64,000 nucleotides of DNA, from assembly GCA_039179985.1 (NCBI GenBank), contig JBCDED010000001.1:62001-126000 (forward strand), in the 5' to 3' direction. Numbering within the stretch: the first letter of the stretch is position 1; each line of letters opens with the position of its first letter. Origin of the DNA: JBCCMQ01 sp039179985. GTDB taxonomy: Bacteria > Pseudomonadota > Alphaproteobacteria > Rhodobacterales > Rhodobacteraceae. This document shows, piece by piece, positions 8,176 to 17,162 of the stretch. The notes under the pieces are model-generated. The model was not told the DNA's origin. It did no database searches and saw nothing but the letters and a program-made list of their open reading frames with translations. The position numbers and the translations under genes were made by a program.

Positions 8176-8778
8176 ATGACGACATCCTTTGTGCCAGGGT
8201 TCTTCCTTGGTCTGAGTTTAATAGTAGCGATCGGCGCGCAGAACGCCTTTGTGCTGAGGCAGGGACTTCGTGGGGAACACGTTTTTGCGGTCGCCCTCAC
8301 GTGTGCTCTTTCCGATGCACTGCTTATCGCTATCGGTGTCTCGGGGTTCGACGCCATTACCGAGGCCGCCCCGTGGCTGGCGCCCGTTATGCGATATGGC
8401 GGCGCGGCCTTTCTTGTTGTCTACGGCGCCTTTGCCTTTATCGCGGCTTTCCGGGGCGGCGAGACCCTTCAGGAGGCGGCCGGAGGCGGGGGGACGCTTG
8501 TGGCAGCGCTCAGCACCTGCCTCGCCCTGACCTGGCTCAATCCGCATGTGTACCTTGATACGGTGGTTCTATTGGGGTCAGTCGCAGCCCAGTATCCCGG
8601 CAACAGCTTTGCGTTCGGTCTTGGCGCGGTCACGGCATCCTTCTTTTTCTTCTTCACGCTGGGCTATGGCGCAAAGAGCCTGAGACCCTTCTTCGAAAAG
8701 CCGATCGCATGGCGCCTACTTGATTTCAGCGTCGGGCTTGTCATGTGGTCCGTCGCTTTGACCTTGTTGATCGGCTAG
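8176..8778 (+). CDS. LysE/ArgO-family amino-acid exporter
   Basis: A 200-residue hydrophobic protein with about six membrane helices. The N-terminus contains GLSLIVAIGAQNAFVLRQGL, the IGAQNxFVLRQG signature of the LysE/ArgO branch that exports basic amino acids from the cytoplasm. The region TCLALTWLNPHVYLDTVVLLG also matches the family. No divergent LysR-type activator (LysG/ArgP) is adjacent. Substrate (lysine, arginine or other) is not decided by sequence alone. Confidence 0.92.
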   Translation: MTTSFVPGFFLGLSLIVAIGAQNAFVLRQGLRGEHVFAVALTCALSDALLIAIGVSGFDAITEAAPWLAPVMRYGGAAFLVVYGAFAFIAAFRGGETLQEAAGGGGTLVAALSTCLALTWLNPHVYLDTVVLLGSVAAQYPGNSFAFGLGAVTASFFFFFTLGYGAKSLRPFFEKPIAWRLLDFSVGLVMWSVALTLLIG

Positions 8779-8826
8779 GGTCCCGGGCGGGGTTGCGCTG
8801 CCGCCTCAATCGCGCGATGTCGGGAT

Positions 8827-9735
8827 ATGTCCACAACCGAGACGCCTGAGGGCTCGCCGGTTGCGGGTATCCTCTGGATGCTTGCGACCGGTGCCAATTT
8901 CGTGGCCGTGACCGCGATCGTCAAATACGTGGGCGACGGGCTGCCGGCGGCACAATCGGCGTTTATGCGATATGCCCTTGGGCTGGTTTTTATAATCCCG
9001 ATGATTCCGGCCATGCGGCGCGAACCGCTTGACCGGACCTCTGCCACGCTTTTTGCCGTGCGCGGCTTTGTCCATAGCATCGGCGTCATGGCCTGGTTCT
9101 ACGCCATGACCCAGATCACCATCGCCGAGGTCACCGCACTCGGGTATCTCAACCCCGTCTTTGTCACACTCGGCGCCGCGCTGCTTCTGGGGGAACGGCT
9201 GGCACTGCGCCGCCTGACGGCCGTCGCGGCGGCGCTTATCGGGGCCATGCTGATCATCCGCCCGGGCTTTCGCGAATTGTCGCTCGGACATTTTTCGATC
9301 CTCGGCACGGCTGTTTTCTTCGCCGCGTCCTACCTGATCGCGAAGACTCTCACCGACCGGTATAGCCCGCCGGTTGTCGTGGGCTGGCTCTCCGTCACGG
9401 TCACCATCGGTCTTGCGCCCTTCGCCGCGGCGGTCTGGGTCACGCCCACTTGGGAGGACACGGCCTGGATCTTTCTCGTCGCGGTCTTCGCCACCGCTGG
9501 CCACTATACCATGACGCTGGCCTTCCGCGCCGCGCCCCTGACAGTGACCCAGCCGGTAACCTTCCTGCAACTCGTCTGGGCGACGCTTCTCGGCGCGCTC
9601 GTTTTTTCCGAACCGGTGGATGGCTGGGTGATCGCGGGCGGGACACTGATCCTGGCAGCGGTCAGCTTTATAACCTGGCGCGAGGCGGTGCTGAAGCGCC
9701 GCGCGACACCAAGCGACGTGCAGACAAAGATCTAG
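8827..9735 (+). CDS. DMT-superfamily (EamA) transporter
   Basis: A 302-residue protein with ten predicted membrane helices arranged as two EamA repeats (roughly residues 12-140 and 150-290), the normal size for drug/metabolite exporters. It follows lysE by 48 bases on the same strand, possibly co-transcribed. The last four bases overlap the 3' end of the convergent choV. Substrate cannot be predicted; nucleotide-derived metabolites and amino acids are typical of the family. Confidence 0.9.
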   Translation: MSTTETPEGSPVAGILWMLATGANFVAVTAIVKYVGDGLPAAQSAFMRYALGLVFIIPMIPAMRREPLDRTSATLFAVRGFVHSIGVMAWFYAMTQITIAEVTALGYLNPVFVTLGAALLLGERLALRRLTAVAAALIGAMLIIRPGFRELSLGHFSILGTAVFFAASYLIAKTLTDRYSPPVVVGWLSVTVTIGLAPFAAAVWVTPTWEDTAWIFLVAVFATAGHYTMTLAFRAAPLTVTQPVTFLQLVWATLLGALVFSEPVDGWVIAGGTLILAAVSFITWREAVLKRRATPSDVQTKI

Positions 9736-10781
9736 GCGTCAGCGGCGTCCTCTTCGACCGGCGCCCTGGGATCGATCAGTTTCGCAAGCACGGCGTCGCG
9801 GGTGATCTCGCCCACCACAGTGCCGTTTTCCGTGACCCCGACTAGGGGTTCTTCGGTCAGCCGGTCCATCACCGTCGTGATCAGGGCGTCGAGCGGCACG
9901 GTGGCGGTGTGCTGTGCCGCCCGCGCCGGGACCATCACGTCGCGCGCGCAAAGCACGCCGAGCGGATTCATGTGCTCGACGAATTCCGCAACATACGGCG
10001 TGGCCGGTGCCGAGAAGATTTCGCGGGGGGTGCCGCATTGCACGATGCGCCCGCCTTCCATGATGGCGATCCGGTCGCCAAGCTTGAAGGCCTCGTCAAG
10101 ATCGTGACTGACAAAGATGATCGTCCGCTCCATGCGCGCCTGCAGGTCCAGCAGTTCGTCCTGCAACCGGGTCCGGATCAGCGGATCAAGCGCGGAGAAC
10201 GGCTCGTCCATCAGAAGGATCCGCGCATGGGTGGCAAAGGCGCGGGCAAGGCCGACGCGCTGCTGCATTCCGCCCGAAAGCTCGCCCACCTTTGCATCGG
10301 CGCGCTCCAGAAGCCCCACCAGCGCCAGTTGCGCTTTCACCCGCTCGCGTCGCTTGCGCGCCGGCAGCCCGCCCAGTTCGAGGCCCAGGCCGACGTTTTC
10401 GCGCACGCTGCGCCAGGGCAGAAGACCGAACTGCTGAAAGACCATGGCCACCGAGTTCAGGCGCAGGCGGCGCAGGGCGCGGGGGCTTGCCTTGGTAACA
10501 TCGACCATATCGCCGTCGCTCTTGACCATCACCGATCCGCGGACGACGGGGTTCAGACCGTTCACGGCGCGCAGAAGCGTCGACTTGCCCGAGCCGGACA
10601 GACCCATCAGCACCAGGATCTCGCCCTCTTCCACGGTCAGTTCGCAGTCATGGACACCAAGGATCTGGCCTGTGGCCTGCAGGATATCTTCGCGGCTCTT
10701 GCCCTCGTCCATGAGTGCCAGTGCGGACTCGGGATCGTCGCCAAACACAATCGACACGGTGTCAAAGCGCACCGCGGTCAT
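9732..10781 (-). CDS. choV: choline/glycine betaine ABC transporter, ATP-binding subunit with CBS domain
   Basis: A 349-residue ATPase of the ProV/OpuA type. Walker A is GLSGSGKST (residues ~63-71), the signature is LSGGMQQRVGLARAF and Walker B is ILLMDEPFSALDP. The C-terminal ~70 residues form a CBS-like regulatory domain (ARDVMVPARAAQ, VGEITRDAVLAKL). It energises uptake through ChoW. It overlaps choW by ATGA and is the distal gene of choX-choW-choV; divergent betI-betC-betA next door supports choline or betaine as substrate. Confidence 0.92.
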   Translation of the reverse strand: MTAVRFDTVSIVFGDDPESALALMDEGKSREDILQATGQILGVHDCELTVEEGEILVLMGLSGSGKSTLLRAVNGLNPVVRGSVMVKSDGDMVDVTKASPRALRRLRLNSVAMVFQQFGLLPWRSVRENVGLGLELGGLPARKRRERVKAQLALVGLLERADAKVGELSGGMQQRVGLARAFATHARILLMDEPFSALDPLIRTRLQDELLDLQARMERTIIFVSHDLDEAFKLGDRIAIMEGGRIVQCGTPREIFSAPATPYVAEFVEHMNPLGVLCARDVMVPARAAQHTATVPLDALITTVMDRLTEEPLVGVTENGTVVGEITRDAVLAKLIDPRAPVEEDAADA

Positions 10782-11611
10782 TTGCGGTCCATCCGCAGCA
10801 TGCGGTCGAGCATGATAGCGACCACCACGATGATAATCCCGGACTCAAACCCGAGCGCAGTGTTGACCTGGTTCAGCGCCCGAACAACCGGCACGCCCAG
10901 CCCGTCGGCGCCGACGAGCGCGGCGATCACCACCATCGACAGCGACAGCATGATTGTCTGGTTGAGCCCGGCCATGATTTGCGGAAGCGCGAAGGGCAGT
11001 TCGACCTTCCACAGCGTCTGGCGACGGGTCGCACCGAAGGCCTGGGCGGCCTCCTTCAGCGCATCTGGCGTCGAAGAGATGCCAAGATGTGTCAGGCGTA
11101 TCGGCGCGGGCAGCACGAAAATCACCGTGGCGATTAGGCCGGGCACCATGCCGATGCCAAAAAACACGATGGCCGGGATCAGGTATACGAAGGTCGGCAG
11201 GGTCTGCATGAGGTCGAGCACCGGCCTGAGCCAGCGGTAGAGCCCCGGACGACGCGCGGCCGCGATTCCGATGGGCACGCCGACACCCATACATAGGATG
11301 CAAGAGGCCAGCACCAGTGTCAGGCTTTCGGTAGTTTCCTCCCAGTACCCCTGGTTGAGGATGAAAAGAAAGCCGAGCGCGATCAGCCCGGCCAGCTTCC
11401 AGCTGCGCTGGAGCAAATAGGTGATCAGCGCAAAGAGCGCGATCACCACCAAGGGCGGCGGCGTCTGGAAGGCCCAGAGGACGCCGTCGATCATGTCTTC
11501 CAGCGCAAAGGACAGCCCGTCAAAGAACCAGGCCCCGTTGACCTGAAGCCAGTCGAAAATCGCCGCCGCCGTCTTTCCGACCGGAATCTTGTACTCTGTC
11601 AGCCAGTCCAC
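10778..11611 (-). CDS. choW: choline/glycine betaine ABC transporter, permease subunit
   Basis: A 277-residue inner-membrane permease with about six to seven helices and the binding-protein-dependent transport (EAA-loop) region around residues 185-215 (LKEAAQAFGATRRQTLWKVELP). Start is GTG at 11609-11611 with an AAGGG ribosome-binding site. It is coupled to choV by an ATGA overlap and separated from choX by 66 bases containing a stem-loop. Related to ProW; the choline assignment comes from the bet genes alongside. Confidence 0.92.
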   Translation of the reverse strand: MDWLTEYKIPVGKTAAAIFDWLQVNGAWFFDGLSFALEDMIDGVLWAFQTPPPLVVIALFALITYLLQRSWKLAGLIALGFLFILNQGYWEETTESLTLVLASCILCMGVGVPIGIAAARRPGLYRWLRPVLDLMQTLPTFVYLIPAIVFFGIGMVPGLIATVIFVLPAPIRLTHLGISSTPDALKEAAQAFGATRRQTLWKVELPFALPQIMAGLNQTIMLSLSMVVIAALVGADGLGVPVVRALNQVNTALGFESGIIIVVVAIMLDRMLRMDRK

Positions 11612-11646
11612 GCGGCAGACCCTTCGATCAGTCCAGTATGGGAGAA

Positions 11647-11668
11647 GGGCCGCCCAGCCAAGCGGCCC
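11647..11668 (-). repeat. stem-loop between choX and choW
   Basis: GGGCCGC (11647-11653) pairs with GCGGCCC (11662-11668) across an 8-base loop. It lies in the 66-base gap after choX, where many binding-protein-dependent operons carry a hairpin that stabilises the upstream message or causes partial termination, giving more binding protein than permease. The following minus-strand bases (TTCTCC) are only weakly T-rich, so full termination is unlikely. Confidence 0.5.
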
Positions 11669-11677
11669 CGCCGGTCG

Positions 11678-12601
11678 TCAGAGGCCGAGGGACGATTGAA
11701 CCGCCGTCATGCTGTCACCGCCATCCTTTGTCGTCACACCGTCAAGCCAATCTGTCAGCACGGCCGGGTTGCCCTTCAGCCATTCCGTGGCGGCCTCTGC
11801 CGGGTCTTCGCCGTCGTTCAGGATGGCGCCCATGATTTCGTTTTCCATGGCCAGGCTGAATTCGAGGTTGTTCAGGAAGGCGCCAAGGTTTGGACAGGCT
11901 TCCGCAAAGCCCGCGGCGGTATTGGTATAGACGGTCGCGCCGCCCAGATTGGGGCCGAACCAGTCATCCCCGCCGGTCAGATAGGACATGTCGAAGTTCG
12001 CGTTCATCGGATGGGGTTCCCAGCCGAGAAAGACCACGGGCTCGCCACGCCGGTCCGAGCGGGCGACCTGTGCCAGCATCCCCTGTTCAGAGCTTTCGAC
12101 AACCTCAAAGCCTGTCAGCCCGAAGGCATCGGACGAGATCATGTCCATGATCAGGCGGTTGCCGTCATTGCCCGGCTCGATCCCGTAGATCTTGCCATCG
12201 AGCGCATCCTTCTGCGCGGCGATATCGGAAAAATCCTTGATGCCAAGGTCCGCTGCGGCCTTGTTCACGGCGAGCGTGTATTTCGCCCCTTCGAGGTTGG
12301 CGCGCACGGTGTCCACGGTCTGAGCCGCACGGTAGGGGGCGATGTCGGCCTCCATGGTGGGCATCCAGTTGCCGAGGAAAACATCTACATCGCCGCCAGC
12401 AAGCGAGGTATAGGTCACCGGCACTGACAGCACTTTGATGTCGGTGTCGTAGCCGAGCGCTTCCAGTACCACGGTTGTCGCCGCGGTTGTCGCGGTGATA
12501 TCGGTCCAGCCCACGTCAGAGAAAACGACGGTCTCGCAGTCGGCCAGCGCCGGTGCGGCCAGCGCTACAAGCGCGGCTGCGGAAATTGACGTTCGGAACA
12601 T
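11678..12601 (-). CDS. choX: choline/glycine betaine-binding periplasmic protein
   Basis: A 307-residue protein from ATG 12599-12601, which has an AGGGGAAG ribosome-binding site; the open frame extends far upstream without a signal sequence and through the operator region, so the longer start is rejected. Residues 1-20 form a Sec signal peptide (SAAALVALAAPALA, then DCETVVF). The mature part has the OpuAC fold pattern with aromatic residues in GWTD, GNWMPT and GWEPHPMN that in this family make the cage for the trimethylammonium group. First gene of the transporter operon, divergent from betI. Confidence 0.92.
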   Translation of the reverse strand: MFRTSISAAALVALAAPALADCETVVFSDVGWTDITATTAATTVVLEALGYDTDIKVLSVPVTYTSLAGGDVDVFLGNWMPTMEADIAPYRAAQTVDTVRANLEGAKYTLAVNKAAADLGIKDFSDIAAQKDALDGKIYGIEPGNDGNRLIMDMISSDAFGLTGFEVVESSEQGMLAQVARSDRRGEPVVFLGWEPHPMNANFDMSYLTGGDDWFGPNLGGATVYTNTAAGFAEACPNLGAFLNNLEFSLAMENEIMGAILNDGEDPAEAATEWLKGNPAVLTDWLDGVTTKDGGDSMTAVQSSLGL

Positions 12602-12630
12602 GTTGATCTTCCCCTGGATATCTTTTTTGT

Positions 12631-12648
12631 TGATTGACGCATCAATTA
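12631..12648. promoter_or_regulatory. BetI-like operator between choX and betI
   Basis: TGATTGA (12631-12637), four bases, then TCAATTA (12642-12648) is an imperfect inverted repeat matching in 6 of 7 positions, in an AT-rich island between the divergent choX and betI starts. BetI operators in other bacteria are similar ATTGA/TCAAT-type palindromes over divergent bet promoters. The location (30 bases from choX, 46 from betI) suits repression of both units, relieved by choline. Confidence 0.6.
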
Positions 12649-12694
12649 AAAAGCAACTAGCCTCGTCAGGCAAATCTTTTTCGATCTGGGACTG

Positions 12695-13267
12695 ATGCCG
12701 AAGCTTGGGATGGAGCCTATCCGACGGGATGCGTTGGTCAAAGCGACCATTGCCGAGATCGGTGCGCGCGGCACGCTGGACGTGACCGTGGCCCGCATTG
12801 CGCGCCGCGCAGGCGTCTCCCCGGCATTGGCACACCACTACTTTGGCGGAAAGGACGACATTCTTGCCGCCGCCATGGGGGCCATCCTGCGCGACTACGG
12901 TACCGCTGTGCGCGCGGCGCTCGTCGGGGCGGCAACCCCCGATGCCCGACTTGAGGCCATCGTCCGCGCCAGTTTTGATCCTCCCAACTTCACGCCTGCG
13001 GTCGTCAGCGCCTGGCTGAATTTCTACGTGCAGGCCCGTTCTAGCGATGCGGCGGCGCGGCTCTTGCGCATCTACCAGCGGCGCATCGTCTCCAATCTCG
13101 CCCACGCCTTGCGCCCCCGTCTCGGGGCCGGAGCGCCCGCGGCGGCAGAGGCGCTGGCGGCGCTGATCGACGGTGTCTACATCCGTCAGGCGCTTGGCCC
13201 CCGCGGCGCAGACCCGGTCAAAACCGTCATGACCTACGCCCGCGCGCTAAAGGCGGCAGCGCCATGA
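12695..13267 (+). CDS. betI: TetR-family transcriptional repressor BetI
   Basis: A 190-residue TetR protein. The N-terminal helix-turn-helix spans about residues 8-55 (TVARIARRAGVSPALAHHYFGGKDD), very close to BetI, followed by a ligand domain containing AWLNFYVQA. BetI represses choline uptake and oxidation genes until choline is present. It starts the betI-betC-GST-betA unit; its TGA overlaps the betC ATG. The palindrome 46 bases upstream is its likely operator. Confidence 0.93.
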   Translation: MPKLGMEPIRRDALVKATIAEIGARGTLDVTVARIARRAGVSPALAHHYFGGKDDILAAAMGAILRDYGTAVRAALVGAATPDARLEAIVRASFDPPNFTPAVVSAWLNFYVQARSSDAAARLLRIYQRRIVSNLAHALRPRLGAGAPAAAEALAALIDGVYIRQALGPRGADPVKTVMTYARALKAAAP

Positions 13268-14769
13268 CCCGCCCGAATATCCTGATCTTCATGGTCGACC
13301 AGCTGAACGGCACGCTCTTTCCGGACGGGCCCGCACCCTGGCTGTACGCGCCGAACCTGAGGCGGCTGGCCGACCGCTCGGTGCGGTTTGCCAATACCTA
13401 CACCGCCTCACCGCTCTGCGCGCCGGGCCGGGCCAGTTTCATGTCCGGTCAGCTACCCTCGCGCACGGGCGTCTACGACAACGCCGCAGAGTTCCGGTCC
13501 GACACGCCTACCTTTGCCCACCACCTGCGCCGCGCGGGCTACCGCACGATACTGTCGGGGAAGATGCATTTCGTGGGGCCGGACCAGCTCCACGGTTTTG
13601 AAGAGCGGCTTACCACCGACATTTACCCCGCCGATTTCGGCTGGACCCCCGACTACCGAAAACCCGGCCAGCGGATCGACTGGTGGTACCACAACATGGG
13701 TTCGGTGACCGGCGCCGGGGTCGCAGAGATCACCAATCAGCTGGAATACGACGACGCGGTGGCCCACCACGCCCGCGCAAAGGTCTACGATCTGGCACGG
13801 GACGCAGACCGCCCCTGGTGCCTGACCGTCAGCTTTACGCATCCCCATGATCCCTATGTGGCGCGGCGGAAATACTGGGACCTCTACGAAGACTGCGGGC
13901 ATCTGGCGCCGCGCGTGCCCGGTCCCGGCTACGCTGCGCAAGATCCGCACTCCAGGCGTATCTTCGATGCCAACGACTGGCGCGAATACAGAATCACCGG
14001 GCGCGACATTGCCCGGTCGCGCCGCGCCTATTTCGCCAATATTTCCTATCTCGATGAAAAGATCGGCGCGGTGCTGGATGCGCTGGAGGCAACCCGGCAA
14101 GAGGCGATCATCCTCTTCGTCTCGGACCACGGCGACATGCTGGGCGAACGGGGACTTTGGTTCAAGATGAGCTTCTTTGAAGGCTCCGCCCGCGTCCCCC
14201 TGATGATTGCCGTCCCAGGCCTCGCCCCAGGGCGCATCGACGCACCGGTTTCGACCCTCGATGTCTGTCCGACACTGGCAGAGCTGGCGGGCATTGATCT
14301 GTCCGAGGTCATGGACTGGGTTGACGGTGAAAGCCTTGTGCCTTTGACAAAGGGAACAGAGCGCAGCGCGCCCGTGGCGATGGAGTACGCCGCCGAAGCC
14401 TCTGAGGCGCCGCTTGTCTGCCTTCGATATGGCAAGTGGAAATACACCCGCTGCGCACTCGACCCCGATCAGCTTTACGATCTCGCCGCCGATCCCGACG
14501 AACAGGTCAACCTTGCCGAGCACCCCGCAGCACAAGGCACGCGCAGCGCGCTCAAGGTGAAGTCCGAGGCACGGTGGGATCTCGCGCGATTTGATGCAGA
14601 GGTGCGCGCCAGTCAGGCGCGGCGGCTGGTGGTTTACGATGCCCTCAGACAGGGCGGCTATTACCCGTGGGATTACCAGCCGCTGCGCGATGCCTCGCAA
14701 CGCTACATGCGCAACCACATGGATCTCAACGATCTTGAAACCCGGCAACGATTTCCAAGGGGGGAGTGA
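13264..14769 (+). CDS. betC: choline sulfatase
   Basis: A 501-residue sulfatase of the normal BetC length. The catalytic motif is C52-A-P-G-R56 (SPLCAPGRASF); C52 would be converted to formylglycine by a maturase not encoded here. Metal-binding motifs are IFMVDQLNG near the N-terminus and SDHGDMLGERG around residue 283. The C-terminal segment with YYPWDYQPLRDASQRYMRN is characteristic of choline sulfatases. It hydrolyses choline-O-sulfate to choline and sulfate in the cytoplasm, feeding betA. Overlaps betI (ATGA) and the GST gene (TGATG). Confidence 0.95.
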   Translation: MTRPNILIFMVDQLNGTLFPDGPAPWLYAPNLRRLADRSVRFANTYTASPLCAPGRASFMSGQLPSRTGVYDNAAEFRSDTPTFAHHLRRAGYRTILSGKMHFVGPDQLHGFEERLTTDIYPADFGWTPDYRKPGQRIDWWYHNMGSVTGAGVAEITNQLEYDDAVAHHARAKVYDLARDADRPWCLTVSFTHPHDPYVARRKYWDLYEDCGHLAPRVPGPGYAAQDPHSRRIFDANDWREYRITGRDIARSRRAYFANISYLDEKIGAVLDALEATRQEAIILFVSDHGDMLGERGLWFKMSFFEGSARVPLMIAVPGLAPGRIDAPVSTLDVCPTLAELAGIDLSEVMDWVDGESLVPLTKGTERSAPVAMEYAAEASEAPLVCLRYGKWKYTRCALDPDQLYDLAADPDEQVNLAEHPAAQGTRSALKVKSEARWDLARFDAEVRASQARRLVVYDALRQGGYYPWDYQPLRDASQRYMRNHMDLNDLETRQRFPRGE

Positions 14770-15416
14770 TGCTGACAGTACACGGACGGGCCACATCGTC
14801 GAATGTCCAGGCGGTCGTCTGGGGCCTTGAGGAAATGGGCGTGCCCTACCGGCGCGTCGATGTGGGCGGCAAGCACGGCGGCCTCGACGACCCCGCGTTC
14901 CGCGCGCTCAACCCCTTTGGCCGCGTCCCGGCACTGGAACTGGAAACTGGGCAGGGCATCTTTGAGAGCATGGCGATCCTGCGTTATCTCGCGGCGACCT
15001 ACGGCGGCGAAAAATTCTGGCCAAAGGATCCGGCAGACAGGGCCCGTGTCGACATGTGGGCCGAATGGGCAAAAGTAGGTGTCGCCATGAACTTCAGCGT
15101 GCCGATCTTCTGGCGTGTTGTACGGGTGCCGGAAGGCGGGCGCGACGACGCGGCCATTAACACAGCCGTGGAGTTCCTCGAAAGCGCGCTCGCCGTCGCC
15201 GAGAACCAGCTTGCCGAGCACGGGTTTCTTGCCGGTCCTGAATTCACACTGGCCGACATCGCACTCGGGCACATCCTCTACCGCTACTTCACGATCGAGA
15301 TCCAGCGGGGGGATCTGCCCCAGCTTGCGGCCTATTATGCGCGGCTGAAAGACCGTTCGGCCTACCGAAAGGGGGTCATGGTGTCCTACGAAGAACTGCG
15401 TGGGGTCAGTCTTTGA
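14769..15416 (+). CDS. glutathione S-transferase family protein
   Basis: A 215-residue protein with the two GST domains: thioredoxin-like residues 1-80 (RATSSNVQAVVWGLEEMGVPY, NPFGRVPALE, GIFESMAILRYL) and an all-helical C-terminal domain (GPEFTLADIALGHILYRY). ATG 14769 overlaps the betC stop; a GTG one codon earlier is an alternative. It lies in the place where betB (betaine aldehyde dehydrogenase) stands in many bet operons, and ends 13 bases before betA. A role in choline-sulfate metabolism is suggested only by position. Confidence 0.9.
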   Translation: MLTVHGRATSSNVQAVVWGLEEMGVPYRRVDVGGKHGGLDDPAFRALNPFGRVPALELETGQGIFESMAILRYLAATYGGEKFWPKDPADRARVDMWAEWAKVGVAMNFSVPIFWRVVRVPEGGRDDAAINTAVEFLESALAVAENQLAEHGFLAGPEFTLADIALGHILYRYFTIEIQRGDLPQLAAYYARLKDRSAYRKGVMVSYEELRGVSL

Positions 15417-15429
15417 GCCCCGCAGACTG

Positions 15430-17088
15430 ATGCAGGCCGATTACGTCATCGTCGGCGCAGGTTCGGCCGGCTGCGCCATGGCCTACCGCCTCAGCGCGGC
15501 GGGCAAATCGGTCATCGTGATCGAGCACGGTGGGACCGATGCCGGGCCGCTGATCCAGATGCCCGGTGCACTCAGCTTTCCCATGAACATGTCGCGCTAC
15601 GACTGGGGCTACCGCAGCGAGCCTGAGCCGCATTTGGGTGGACGGCGGCTGGCCTGCCCGCGCGGCAAAGTCATTGGCGGGTCGTCCTCGATCAACGGGA
15701 TGGTCTATGTGCGCGGGCATGCCCGGGATTATGACAGCTGGGCGGAACGGGGCGCGGACGGCTGGGCCTATGCCGATGTGCTGCCTTACTTCAAACGGAT
15801 GGAGGCCTGGGATGGCGGCGGGCATGGCGGAGACCAGGACTGGCGCGGCACGGACGGACCCCTGCATATCAGCCGGGGCCGTCGCGACAACCCGCTGGTG
15901 CAGGCCTTCGTCAAAGCCGGGACTGAAGCCGGGTACGAGGCCACGGGCGACTACAACGGCGAAAAGCAGGAAGGTTTCGGCCCGATGGAGGCGACGATCC
16001 ACCGGGGGCAACGGTGGTCGGCAGCCAATGCCTACCTGAAACCGGCGTTAAAGCGGTCAAACTGCACTCTGATCCGCGCCTTCGCGCGCCGTATCGTCAT
16101 AGAAGACGGTCAGGCCACGGGCGTCGAGGTGTCCCGCGGCGGCGGAATAGAGGTCATCGGGGCCGATTGCGAGGTGGTTCTTGCCGCATCTTCGATCAAT
16201 TCTCCGAAGCTCCTGATGCTCTCGGGTATCGGACCCGGCGATCATCTGACGGACCACGGAATACCCGTAATTGCTGAGCGTCCGGGCGTCGGGGCGAACC
16301 TGCAGGACCACCTGGAGCTTTATATCCAGATGGCCGCCACGCAGCCCGTGAGCCTTTACAAATATTGGTCGCTCGCTGGCAAAGCCTGGGTGGGCGCGCG
16401 CTGGTTGGCGACGCGCACCGGGCCCGGCGCGTCGAACCAGTTCGAAAGCGCGGCCTTCATCCGCTCGGCCGCAGGTGTCGAATACCCCGACATCCAGTTC
16501 CATTTCCTGCCGCTTGCCGTGCGCTACGATGGGCAGGCCGCTGCTGAAGGGCACGGGTTTCAATGCCATGTAGGGCCCATGCGCTCGGGCTCGCGCGGGA
16601 CCGTCCGCCTGAAAAGCGCCGACCCGGGCGCGAACCCTGAAATCCGCTTCAACTATATGTCGAAGGACAGCGACTGGCGCGACTTCCGCGCCTGCATCCG
16701 CCTGGCGCGCGAGATCTTCGCCCAGGCGGCCTTTGCGCCATTCGCCGGGCATGAAATTCAGCCGGGCGCCCAGGCGCAGACTGACGCGGACCTGGACGAC
16801 GTGATCCGCGACCACGCCGAAAGCGCCTATCATCCCTGTGGCACCGCCCGCATGGGCCGTGCGGACGATCCGCTTGCCGTAGTCGACCCCGCATGCCGCG
16901 TTATCGGGGTAGAGCGCCTGCGGCTCGCGGACAGCTCCATCTTTCCGCAGATCACCAACGGCAACCTGAATGGTCCGTCGATCATGGTTGGTGAAAAGGC
17001 CGCCGACCACATTCTGGGACAGACGCCCCTGCCTCCCGCCAACGACCGCCCGTGGATCCACCCCAACTGGCAGACCTGCCAGCGCTGA
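15430..17088 (+). CDS. betA: choline dehydrogenase (GMC oxidoreductase)
   Basis: A 552-residue FAD enzyme of the glucose-methanol-choline family, started at ATG 15430 just ahead of the FAD-binding VIVGAGSAGC; the frame extends ten codons upstream inside the GST gene. GMC signatures are present: GKVIGGSSSINGMVYVRGH (residues ~80-100), and the C-terminal active-site histidine region SAYHPCGTARMG with the later NGNLNGPSIMVGEKAAD. It oxidises choline to betaine aldehyde, possibly onward to betaine, at the membrane with quinone as acceptor. Last gene of the bet unit. Confidence 0.94.
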   Translation: MQADYVIVGAGSAGCAMAYRLSAAGKSVIVIEHGGTDAGPLIQMPGALSFPMNMSRYDWGYRSEPEPHLGGRRLACPRGKVIGGSSSINGMVYVRGHARDYDSWAERGADGWAYADVLPYFKRMEAWDGGGHGGDQDWRGTDGPLHISRGRRDNPLVQAFVKAGTEAGYEATGDYNGEKQEGFGPMEATIHRGQRWSAANAYLKPALKRSNCTLIRAFARRIVIEDGQATGVEVSRGGGIEVIGADCEVVLAASSINSPKLLMLSGIGPGDHLTDHGIPVIAERPGVGANLQDHLELYIQMAATQPVSLYKYWSLAGKAWVGARWLATRTGPGASNQFESAAFIRSAAGVEYPDIQFHFLPLAVRYDGQAAAEGHGFQCHVGPMRSGSRGTVRLKSADPGANPEIRFNYMSKDSDWRDFRACIRLAREIFAQAAFAPFAGHEIQPGAQAQTDADLDDVIRDHAESAYHPCGTARMGRADDPLAVVDPACRVIGVERLRLADSSIFPQITNGNLNGPSIMVGEKAADHILGQTPLPPANDRPWIHPNWQTCQR

Positions 17089-17162
17089 CCGGACGGCCCC
17101 ACCGTTAACCTTTCTTAACGGCGCGCCTTGCGGGTGCCGTATTCCCTTGCCATCTCTTTCCC

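Noticed and set aside
12630..12645. TTGAT...ATCAA in the choX/betI region as an FNR box
   Set aside because: The spacer is six bases, not four, and the context fits a BetI operator better.
13453..14796. 447-codon minus-strand frame over betC
   Set aside because: Shadow of a gene with an intact sulfatase active site.
17102..17121. CCGTTAA/TTAACGG as a terminator or CtrA site
   Set aside because: There is no T-run, and the TTAA half-sites are six bases apart instead of the seven of the CtrA consensus.
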